DNA from: Bolinopsis microptera
Lineage: Eukaryota; Ctenophora; Tentaculata; Lobata; Bolinopsidae
DNA: 64,000 nucleotides
Assembly: GCF_026151205.1 (NCBI RefSeq)
Contig: NC_087080.1
Span: forward strand, 10,959,837 to 11,023,836
Direction of reading: 5' to 3'
The position numbers were made by a program, and so were the translations under genes. Each line of letters opens with the position of its first letter. The stretch's first letter is position 1. The notes beneath the pieces were generated by a model, which had not been told where the DNA came from, made no database searches, and saw only the letters and a list, made by a program, of their open reading frames with translations. This document shows positions 51,641 to 60,459 of this stretch, one piece after another.

Positions 51641-52434
51641 ACTCCAAGTGACATGCAACAACACATTTGTAGGATGCTCTCAAGACACATGCTACTGCAC
51701 TATTAAATTGCTGATAGGCGATTGTAAGGACGATTGTTCACGTAAATACGACGTCTGGGATGACAGAAGAAGAGTGGACCCCTGTAGATCCATCTGGGGA
51801 CCGTCATTGCTGTGGTGATTGTTGTTGTGATTATTTGTGAAGATGTGATCCTCCGATATGTAGTCCCTGCTCGCTCCTGCCTCTTGATACTGACTGTGAT
51901 ACCCCCCTGATCAGATTGGCAAGCTTTTTATTCCTTTGGTATCATTAATTGCACGGTTTTTCATTGCTACCTTTGGAAATGCTTATGGCCTCCAGAAATG
52001 TAAACATACTCATGATTTTTATACAACAGTGGAATCATGAGTTTGGGTATTTTACTCCAAAAGGATAGATTATCAAGGATTTTCATAGATTTTCAGGATT
52101 ATCAAGGATATCAAGATTATCAAGGATTTTCATAGATTTTATAGATATATCACAATCGAAAGAGTCATCAGAGATGACAGACTTTTCTGAGAAAGCAGTG
52201 TTTTGAAAATTTAGTTCGGACTTCCCTGACTTCCCAGGCTTCCACTGGCGGGCCCTGCGCGGAGAATGAGGGGGCGCAGAGGGGAAATCACGGGATGTCT
52301 GGGAAGTCTACTGTCATGCCTATCATTATTATCATTTGTCTATCATTATTATCATTCACCTATAATTATTATCATTTGTCTATCATTATTTGAAATTTTC
52401 AACCCATTTACAATAACCAGGGATTCAATTAAAC
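51641..52434. other. Inner part of the left arm, no gene
   Basis: Contains tandem ATTATCAAGGAT-like units (52060-52150) and a TATCATTATTATCATTTGTC tandem repeat (52318-52390) at the arm/core boundary. The same region is mirrored on the right arm. Confidence 0.5.
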
Positions 52435-53076
52435 TTGCTCGGGATATGTTTACTTAATATGACATCGTTCCATAAGGGTATAAAAGCAATGAAGTCTTAC
52501 CCCCTCCCCCATTCAAACATGAACTTTAATTTTTTATTTAGCGTAGTTTCTACACTGGCCTTCGTCATTGAATTTCCAGTTAATTCAAACAAAACACAAG
52601 ACTACTTCTTTTTTGAGGGGGTCAACAAAACAGCACACCTGTACCGTGAAGACAAAACATTGTTTTTACATTTGAATCGCGATCATGGGAAGATGTTTTC
52701 ACTCTTTAACGCGACTATAGAGAGGGATAGCTTTCTATTCTCCTGGAAAGGATTCAAAATTGATGAAGTTGATATGTTGTTACAGAGATATAATGGAGAA
52801 ATTCAACAAACTGAATTTGAACACTTCACATTTATTTCTCCAATAATCACTGCTATAGACATTGAACCTCCTGCCACTCCTGTTTACAATTTGGAGTCAG
52901 ATGTAAATTATTTCTATTTTTTTATTTTAACGTTTACAGCAGGAGTATTGCTTGAATCTAAAACTAAGGGATTTAGCATATTTAAACAGCTTATTCAGTC
53001 ATCCAATAATAATGTGTATGTTAGTACAGAACTTAATTGTAAGCAGGTTCTCGAGATAAAAGAGGATAATCCTTAA
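52435..53076 (+). CDS. Core gene 1: ~190-residue protein with leader or membrane segments, unknown
   Basis: The likely start is the Met at 52519 ('MNFNFLFSVVSTLAFVIEFP'), which gives a hydrophobic leader; upstream Mets at 52435 and 52459 are less likely. The chain continues 'FFEGVNKTAHLYREDKTLFL' and 'FNATIERDSFLFSWKGFKID', contains potential N-glycosylation sites (N-K-T, N-A-T), and has a second hydrophobic segment 'FYFFILTFTAGVLL' near residue 165. The stop is at 53074-53076. It could be a type I membrane or secreted protein. It is single copy, in the core between the arms, 270 bp upstream of core gene 2 on the same strand. Family unknown; no resemblance to Polinton capsid, protease or ATPase motifs. 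Confidence 0.6.
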   Translation: MLGICLLNMTSFHKGIKAMKSYPLPHSNMNFNFLFSVVSTLAFVIEFPVNSNKTQDYFFFEGVNKTAHLYREDKTLFLHLNRDHGKMFSLFNATIERDSFLFSWKGFKIDEVDMLLQRYNGEIQQTEFEHFTFISPIITAIDIEPPATPVYNLESDVNYFYFFILTFTAGVLLESKTKGFSIFKQLIQSSNNNVYVSTELNCKQVLEIKEDNP

Positions 53077-53346
53077 ACTGAAATATTAACATTTTTCATG
53101 CGATCACCTAATTTTAAATAATTTTATTGATTTGAAAATTTAGTTTTGGATACACTACATCATGAAAAGTATTTGTCGGATATCACAACCATAATTAACG
53201 ACAACAAATATATGCGGACACTGGACAGGGTCTTAAAGTGTTAACCAGTAACTTACCTAAAGAATAAGTATAACTCTATAACTATAAGCTCGATACAACA
53301 ATGTTGGAACTCATTTCTTGTTTTACATCGGCAACTACGTTTCAAA

Positions 53347-53922
53347 ATGGCTTTCTTCAACTGTTACGGGTTTATATCAGAAGTTCGACCAGTAGAAAGA
53401 GGGTATACGAGGTTAACAGTTACTACAAATATACCGTTTAAAACAAAACATTTAAAGTTCAACGTTTGGGATTCATTACTTCTAAAGAAAACAACGATGG
53501 AACCTTTCAAGATAGGCGAGGAGGTTGAAGTACAGTATTCCTTCAAGAATAACTTCCCTCAACTCATCAACATGATACCTGCTGAAATAGACAATTGTCC
53601 AGTGTGCTACTCTTCATTGGAAGCTATGAATGCACAGAGAATTGAGTGTTTGGGGTGTAGTGCTATATCAGAAGCTGAACATTCGAAGAGAGTTAATGCA
53701 CAAATGAAACTTGTATCGTATACTTTAAAGAAGTACGAGAGCTCAAGGGGTTATAGACTTGAATTATATTTTGCTGATGGACATAAAACTTTTACACCAG
53801 TTATTTTTGAAAGCAACTTAGTGTTCAAAATCATCCCTGAATTAAAAGTTGGTGATAGTTACTTTGTTATTGGTTGGATAGCCAGTAATGGTCGTTTTCT
53901 AAATGTAGTTGATATTTATTAG
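53347..53922 (+). CDS. Core gene 2: 191-residue OB-fold-like protein with a zinc ribbon (candidate ssDNA-binding protein)
   Basis: ATG at 53347 ('MAFFNCYGFISEVRPVERGY'). The N-half alternates strands and turns as an OB fold would ('RLTVTTNIPFKTKHLKFNVW', 'KIGEEVEVQYSF'). The middle holds a four-Cys zinc ribbon (C-P-V-C ... C-L-G-C, 'NCPVCYSSLEA', 'IECLGCSA'). The C-half resembles a second OB-like barrel ('RLELYFADGHKTFTP', 'KVGDSYFVIGWIASNGRFLN'). This layout recalls the zinc-ribbon OB domains of RPA-like ssDNA-binding proteins, which would suit an element that replicates through single strands. The fold assignment is an inference from pattern; no homologue is known to me. Stop at 53920-53922. 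Confidence 0.65.
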   Translation: MAFFNCYGFISEVRPVERGYTRLTVTTNIPFKTKHLKFNVWDSLLLKKTTMEPFKIGEEVEVQYSFKNNFPQLINMIPAEIDNCPVCYSSLEAMNAQRIECLGCSAISEAEHSKRVNAQMKLVSYTLKKYESSRGYRLELYFADGHKTFTPVIFESNLVFKIIPELKVGDSYFVIGWIASNGRFLNVVDIY

Positions 53923-54814
53923 TTTCCTTCCCTAGAGGGATAACAGAGTTTAAAGTAATTTTCACATATTACAATTTATAGTAACAGTTCGTTTTAATTG
54001 TTTATTCACTAAATATTAAATAAGTGGTAATAATGATAAAAAATTTCAAATAATGATAGACAAATGATAATAATTATAGGTGAATGATAATAATGATAGA
54101 CAAATGATAATAATGATAGGCATGACAGTAGACTTCCCAGACATCCCGTGATTTCCCCTCTGCGCCCCCTCATTCTCCGCGCAGGGCCCGCCAGTGGAAG
54201 CCTGGGAAGTCAGGGAAGTCCGAACTAAATTTTCAAAACACTGCTTTCTCAGAAAAGTCTGTCATCTCTGATGACTCTTTCGATTGTGATATATCTATAA
54301 AATCTATGAAAATCCTTGATAATCTTGATATCCTTGATAATCCTGAAAATCTATGAAAATCCTTGATAATCTATCCTTTTGGAGTAAAATACCCAAACTC
54401 ATGATTCCACTGTTGTATAAAAATCATGAGTATGTTTACATTTCTGGAGGCCATAAACATTTCCAAAGGTAGCAATGAAAAACCGTGCAATTAATGATAC
54501 CAAAGGAATAAAAAGCTTGCCAATCTGATCAGGGGGGTATCACAGTCAGTATCAAGAGGCAGGAGCGAGCAGGGACTACATATCGGAGGATCACATCTTC
54601 ACAAATAATCACAACAACAATCACCACAGCAATGACGGTCCCCAGATGGATCTACAGGGGTCCACTCTTCTTCTGTCATCCCAGACGTCGTATTTACGTG
54701 AACAATCGTCCTTACAATCGCCTATCAGCAATTTAATAGTGCAGTAGCATGTGTCTTGAGAGCATCCTACAAATGTGTTGTTGCATGTCACTTGGAGTTG
54801 TAACAGTCGTGTGA

Positions 54815-55394
54815 ATGAGGATCACACAAGAAGCAGTGATCGCCAACAGTTGGGTACTGGGTAGTATACAGAGATTTCATTACATTGAACACCTGATCCT
54901 CTTGAATCATCACCATACAAAGGAGATCATCAACACTACATCGGTGGTCATCACAAGAAGAGGGTTACATGAACCTCCTCGTTGTTCACTTAAGCTCTCA
55001 TGCTGGATCAACACCAAAAAGTTACTGTCTATGGTTCTATACAATTACCCTACACCAAAAAGATACAGTATTGAGCTGGCAGTAGGGTAGGCCTAGGGCT
55101 GTTAAACAGGTTAGTAATTTTATCTGTATCATCATTAGTGGATAGGTTTGTTTACTAGAGTCGAAACCTAACTATGAAAAGAGATTGACCCCAAAAGAGG
55201 TGGATGGCCTGCGGATGGTACTACAGCTCTTGTGCTGGATTAAAGATCAACGCAAAAACACCACCAGTTTATTTAAAATTGTGTACAACCTTGTGTACAA
55301 TATCAATCATACTTTTAAATCCAGAAATATAATTATAATTTCAACAACAAGCAGTAACAGGTGTACTGTAATATTCAACACAGTGTCAATTTGA
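54815..55394 (+). pseudogene. RTE-like reverse transcriptase relics inside the right arm
   Basis: Mirror copy of the fragments at 51045-51640; the ORFs at 54815-55090 and 55185-55394 are the same in sequence as those on the left arm. Confidence 0.6.
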
Positions 55395-55451
55395 TCCAAA
55401 ATATTCAACAACTATATGTTCGTTATTAAACTTAACAATAGTTAACAACGG

Positions 55452-56162
55452 TTAAAGTTCAAGAATCTTACTGACGATTGTTTTATTCTCGTTCATTAGC
55501 TTGTTGACATCAGATAGACTTGTAGTTGTAATTACTGCATCCAATAGAGCTCGTTCTTCCAAACTTAAAACGGTGGCGATGTCTTGCCTAGAGTTATTGA
55601 GTCGCTGCTTCAATGTCTCAAACACTTCATTTTTCATTATGTAAGAGGATAAAAAGTCAAAACGTTTGTCTTCCTCCTTACATAACTTTCTTTGTGACAG
55701 AACGTCTAAAGTTTTGATAAATTTCGACATCTTCACCTTTTTGTTTATTTGTTTGATTGGTACTTCTTTCCGCTTACATTTTTGTTGCCACAGGGAGTCA
55801 GAGTCTAGCTTATCTCTACTTGTCATATGATCAGATTCTGTTTTTGACTCATCATCAACACTTGCTACTTCAGAGTTAGAACTGTCTTGATAATCTTCTT
55901 CAGATATTGTTGTATCAGCGTCTGAATATTTAGGATTATCCCTTTTTTCATCAGTCACATAAGCTTTTGACGGTGGGTGGTTGATAGAACTTGTGTGTGA
56001 TTCTCCCTTCTTCCGATGATACCGACTTTTGTGTGAGGACAGACTTTGCTTGTTTGCGAATTGTTTATCGCAGAGAGGACAAAACACCGACATCTCTGAT
56101 TGAAATGAATTTCCAACCTTGTTCTCTTTATATACTTGGGGACTGCTCAGCAATTTACTCAA
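55452..56162 (-). CDS. C2H2 zinc-finger protein of the palindromic element, right copy
   Basis: Same in sequence over its whole translation as 50277-50987: one C2H2 finger, acidic linker, helical C-terminus. The likely Met is at 56093. Both copies being intact suggests recent insertion, or gene conversion or replication that keeps the arms alike. Confidence 0.75.
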   Translation of the reverse strand: MSKLLSSPQVYKENKVGNSFQSEMSVFCPLCDKQFANKQSLSSHKSRYHRKKGESHTSSINHPPSKAYVTDEKRDNPKYSDADTTISEEDYQDSSNSEVASVDDESKTESDHMTSRDKLDSDSLWQQKCKRKEVPIKQINKKVKMSKFIKTLDVLSQRKLCKEEDKRFDFLSSYIMKNEVFETLKQRLNNSRQDIATVLSLEERALLDAVITTTSLSDVNKLMNENKTIVSKILEL

Positions 56163-56794
56163 ACATCGCTCAATTTTGCTTGAATGTTGTTTTGATATTG
56201 TTCAGTCTTGTTGCATCGTCACCAGTTCTAGACCCTGGAATGTTTTGCGTGATGTTTTATGAAAATCAGCACTGTTACAAAATGATCATCATATAATTCA
56301 AAAGGGAAAACGGATTCGGTTGAATGAACTGAAAACTGTAACTGGGATTTGCTTCAATCTGTAATTACCTGGTGTGGCATGCATCTCGTGAAGGTGGATA
56401 TCATAGTTCTCCCTAGCCAGAGTCTCAAACGTAGAGCTCCTAGCTGTGAGTTCCACTACATGGTTTATGTCCGTAAGGAGTAATACTGTATCGTGAAAGG
56501 ATTAACGGTCACGTGATTGGATCACTATCTGTTATTGACCCCTGTAAATTTAGTTGCAATATTTGACAGTCCTATAATTACTCAATTTTAAATCTTACAA
56601 TATGATGGAAGCGTAAAATTAATGCTTCCCGGAATTAGCAAAATGAACAAAAACAAGATGTTGTTGGAATACGTAGAATACTCAACAATTGAAAATTTTA
56701 TATACATGTTTCAACCGCGCTACTCTTCAAGTTTAACATTATGACTGACTCACCTGACAAACTAACGTTTTGTTGCAAGTCCCAGAATTAAAAA

Positions 56795-57148
56795 TTGGCA
56801 CCTTTTCAGTCACTTCTCTTCGAAATAACAACAAATAATCATATTTACAAAATTGGTAAACGAATTTCAAGTAAATCAGGCGTAATACGGGGGGCAGGTT
56901 TGACAATATTCAACATATCATGGTCTTGTGATACATTTATGAAAAGCTCTCTTCAAACAATTGTCACACCTCAAAAATATAATAATGCAGCGTCAATTGT
57001 TGCTACTAGTTCTGTGTGTCCGGAGCTTGAGTTCAAGTTGGAAATAAAAAACGGACTTGTGAAATACTATGTAGCATTACTAGACATCAAGTGTAAACAA
57101 AAATTGGTCAAGATCTCGCCGTGTCGTAGATTGCTGTTTCAAAGATAA
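56795..57148 (+). CDS. 117-residue arm ORF, right copy, unknown
   Basis: Same in sequence as the ORF at 49300-49653. Confidence 0.45.
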   Translation: MAPFQSLLFEITTNNHIYKIGKRISSKSGVIRGAGLTIFNISWSCDTFMKSSLQTIVTPQKYNNAASIVATSSVCPELEFKLEIKNGLVKYYVALLDIKCKQKLVKISPCRRLLFQR

Positions 57149-57444
57149 CACATATGAAATGATGATAAACATAATAATTCCGGGAGTGGTCACGCGGAGA
57201 TCGGGAGGGTAAGTTGAAATATGATTGTGTAGATTTTGATATAGCAAGTACTTGCTGCAAATTGTGGGACCTATTGCTCTGGGAGGGTCGGGTTCACACC
57301 GAGGGATTTATTGCAATAAAAGTCCTCGTGCTCTAAGAAAGATCACACCGGACTTGCGGATCTTAGGAACAAGGGCCCGGGACAGTTTTGTGTGCCCCGT
57401 GAACAGAATATTCGCTACAAAATAAAAATATACTTACATCTGAG

Positions 57445-57756
57445 ATGTCTTGTTCCAGTCCGAGAGGTGTGAAACTAAACAATCGAACTCAACAACAAAT
57501 GAACGATCTCTCGAGGGTCCCCGGAGCCCGTTACGAGGATATTTCACACCTGGCTCACAGAGAGCCCGTTCCGGGTGAGTTCCCGGGCTGTGGTGATTGT
57601 TGTTGCGATTGCCCCTGGTTCACGGAGGGTGTTCCCGGAGCAGTTCCCCAGCTCCCCGGGGCAGTCCCTCAGCTCCCCGGGGGCAGCTCGGCCCGGGGAG
57701 GCCCCGGGGGCAGTTCACACCTAGGTGATTGGGGGCCAGGTGTATGTATATATACT
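57445..57756 (+). CDS. Short GC-rich arm ORF, right copy (provisional)
   Basis: Mirror of the left-arm ORF; the last codons lie in LINE sequence beyond the element, so the stop is accidental. 'CGDCCCDCPW' followed by Pro/Gly repeats. Confidence 0.3.
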
Positions 57757-57759
57757 ACT

Positions 57760-59308
57760 CATCTCTGCTGATGTTATCGACACCTGTAAATTCAGCCGCA
57801 TCCTCGAGTACACAGGCCATCCAGCCTTTGCGGGGTCGTCCTCTCAGTCTCTTTCCATAGTTTGGTTTCCAATCCAGTAAGAAATTGGGAAACTGCGTCT
57901 CTGGCATTCTGACAACATGTCCGTACCACCTTAGTCTAGCCGCACTGATGAAAGTTTCGATAGACTTAATTCCAGCACGCCTGAGAACTTCTTCATTGGA
58001 GACATGGAAGAACCACTTTATCTTCAAGATTCTTCTCAGGGAGGTCAGATGGAAGACCTCAAACCGTTTCATCTGCTTCTTTGTTGTGTTCCACACTTCG
58101 GCTCCATATAACAGAATAGTAATAACAGCAGCCTTGTAGATACGGATCTTGGTGGGCGTTCTTATAGTTCGACTGTTCCATATCTTCCAAAGCTGATGGA
58201 ACGCACCATTAGCACGCTGGATCCTGATGTCAAGATCTCGGTCAATGGTACCATCCCCACTGATGTTGGCACCAAGATAAACAAAGTTGCTGACCTGTTC
58301 AACAGGTTCTCCCTCCACTGTTAGCTTTATACTGTCTCTTTCGGTGTAAGGTCGCTGGGACGCACACTTGCTGATCGCCATGCATTGTGTCTTTTTAGCG
58401 TTGATCTTCAACCCAGCATAAGAGGTGTAATAAGCTAGAAGATCAGTGGACTCTTGCAGCCCTTCTTCGGTATTGTCCATCACTGCCAGATCATCAGCGT
58501 AGTCACTGTCCATGATAACTTTTTCATCTGCACCCTTTAGTTCCTTTTGCAGTACAGCACCATGACTGATTGCCTTGTGAACCTCGGCCAAAAAGATTCC
58601 TAAGTTCAGACAAAAATTAAATACAGGGGGGCCCTGGATATCACCCTGTCCAGTGCCCGAATTAACAGAGAACCAATCAGACATTTCACCATTAACCCTG
58701 ACAGCACTCATGGTTCCGTTGAAGAATGCCTGAAAGATTCTAACATATTTCTCAGGAAGTCCATAGTGTCTCATGCTTGACCAAATAAACTCTCTTCTGA
58801 TGGAATCAAACGCTGCCTTAAAATCAATGAAATTAACATAAAGTGGAATGTTAAACTCAATGCAGTTGTGAATAATGGTGCGGATGGAATAAATCTGATC
58901 AATACATGAGCGGTTCCGTCTGAACCCACACTGATTTTCCCTAAGAAGACACTCCATTCCAACATCCAGCCTCTTAAGAAGAACCATTTGAAGAACCTTA
59001 GAAGACGTTGCCCTAAGAGTTATACCCCTATTATTGCAGCAGTATGAGGTGTCTCCCTTCTTTCCGATAACCACTATAACACCTTTAAGCCAATCCTCAG
59101 GGATCACCTCTTCCTCCCATACCTTTTTAAACAGTAGCTCTAGTTGGCCAACAAGAGCACTTCCACCATACTTAAGTTGTTCATTAGTTATCTCATCAAC
59201 CCCTGCACTTTTGCAGTTCTTCAGTTTCTTTAGAGCATAACTAATCTCATCTCTAGAAGGAGGTCCATCAGAACAAGAAAGGTAGTCAAAACTCGGTTGT
59301 GAGGGCAC
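57760..59308 (-). pseudogene. RTE-like LINE reverse transcriptase, interrupted by the palindromic element
   Basis: The minus-strand frame opens at a GTG (59306-59308) preceded by a stop, so the endonuclease part is missing: a 5'-truncated copy. RT blocks in order: 'KLKNCKSAGVDEITNEQLKY', 'NNRGITLRATSSKVLQMV', 'ENQCGFRRNRSCIDQI', 'NFIDFKAAFDSIRREFI' (first catalytic Asp), 'SGTGQGDIQGP', 'DSDYADDLAVMDNT' (catalytic Y-A-D-D), 'YAGLKINAKKTQCM', then the C-terminal 'RLRWYGHVVRMPE' and 'KRLRGRPRKGW' typical of RTE-type elements. The frame stops at 57755-57757 only because the inserted element begins there; the true end is at 48591. Otherwise no lesions over 515 codons, so the LINE was young when hit. 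Confidence 0.85.
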
Positions 59309-59397
59309 ACCATCGATAAGCTACTTATATTAGTATTACAGCACCATTCATCAATCAGTATATCAAAATATGTCATTTCAATTTTGCATGGCTGAAA
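59309..59397. other. Junction between the truncated LINE and the gypsy LTR
   Basis: The exact boundary is not resolved. One candidate LTR edge is TGTAACG at about 59398. Confidence 0.3.
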
Positions 59398-60200
59398 TGT
59401 AACGTTTGATTTATATATTATTCCCGTCTGAGTCAGCTCAATCAATGTTCAAAAACTATGCACACGGTTCCAACATGTAAGTATCCCAGGCCCGGCTATG
59501 CCAAGTTAAAATCTATATTAAATCACGGCACTTAATAGTATTAAGCCACAATAATCCAGATGGAACTTAAAGTTACATTTAAGCCCCACTCTCATCCAGC
59601 TCCCACTCTGGTAATTAATGTTTTGGCAACCCCGCACGGTATAACGCTATGATATTACATATTGCACCAGTCCAGCGGAGTGCCATGAAGCTTCTTAAAT
59701 CATCCCCAGTGCAAGCCCCAATTACCAGCAGTATTAGGGAAGCCGACTCGAGCCCGATACTAATTTATCCTAACCAATCAGATACGCTAACAGCCCTCTT
59801 AGAAATTTTGATTAAAAAGATTTTATAAAGAAATTTCCTGGACAACAGGGCGAGCCCCTGTTGCCATTTCCGAGCACAAATCCTCTAAAAGATTTCAACA
59901 CAATTATAAGGCTTCGGAAGTCTGGGATCAATGGATCCCTGAGCTTATATATACTAATCAATTGAATTTTCAAATTGAAAAAACCAGTATCTCTATTAGA
60001 TGTCTTGCAGTCAAAAATAATGCTGGATTGTTGTTCGACCTTATATTTTTCTGCTGAAGCTCCATGACGGTTTTTATATACTGTATCTGACAAATGAAAC
60101 CCACTGATTCTTGTACCAACTATGGTCATAGGAGACTAAGGAATATATACATTAGTAAATAAGTTACATAATAATACATAATAAATTACCATATATAACA
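59398..60200 (-). repeat. 3' LTR of the Ty3/gypsy element (left edge approximate)
   Basis: On the minus strand a polypurine tract (AAAATAGAAGGGGAGG, rc of about 60201-60216) is directly followed by TGTTATATATGG, the expected LTR start, at 60200. The other edge is placed at TGTAACG (59398, giving ...CGTTACA on the minus strand) with low certainty because the 5' LTR is outside the window. A 105-codon ORF inside is probably chance. Confidence 0.55.
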
Positions 60201-60216
60201 CCTCCCCTTCTATTTT

Positions 60217-60459
60217 CAAACCACTTGACATAAACAACAAAGATTAAATTATATACCTCGTGTTCATTTACCTCGTGTTAAATTATATATTAAAATAAGC
60301 CGCGCACGTACAAAAGATTACTAACTGGCTAGTCTGTATTCTGAAAATAATTCCGCGCTCAACATAAAGTAAATACCAAATCATCAAAAACAATTATTTC
60401 ACTGCCAGTGAACAATTATCATACTGGACTAAATATTTTAAAAACAAATCTTAAGTTCA
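60217..60459 (-). other. Short untranslated spacer between the gypsy ORF and the polypurine tract
   Basis: AT-rich, non-coding, as usual between integrase and 3' LTR. Confidence 0.5.

Larger units (their letters stand above)
48689..52399 (+). repeat. Left inverted arm of the palindromic element
   Basis: Mirrors 54040-57759. Its outer ~200 bp are very GC-rich (repeated CCCCGGGG and GAGCTG words) while the rest is AT-rich. Confidence 0.95.
48689..57759. mobile_element. 9,071-bp palindromic Polinton-like element with 3.7-kb inverted arms
   Basis: Left arm 48689-52399 (3,711 bp), right arm 54040-57759 (3,720 bp), core 52400-54039 (1,640 bp). The terminus is 5'-AGTAGTATATATACATACAC. CATCTC is duplicated at 48683-48688 and 57760-57765. 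A 6-bp duplication, 5'-AG and long inverted repeats are the Polinton/Maverick hallmarks; typical Polintons are 15-20 kb and carry protein-primed DNA polymerase B, a retroviral-type integrase, ATPase, protease and capsid genes. None is seen here. The visible genes are one C2H2 protein per arm, two proteins in the core and several short arm ORFs. It is thus a non-autonomous or streamlined relative. Arm translations are the same on both sides; the only difference I found is 9 bp (CCCGGAATT at 56628-56636). Confidence 0.8.
54040..57759 (-). repeat. Right inverted arm of the palindromic element
   Basis: Mirror of 48689-52399 with a 9-bp insertion at 56628-56636. Ends ...GTATATATACTACT. Confidence 0.95.

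Noticed and set aside
59812-60129. 105-codon ORF in the gypsy LTR
   Set aside because: LTRs of this class rarely code; no motif, and it lies wholly between the polypurine tract and the presumed LTR end.
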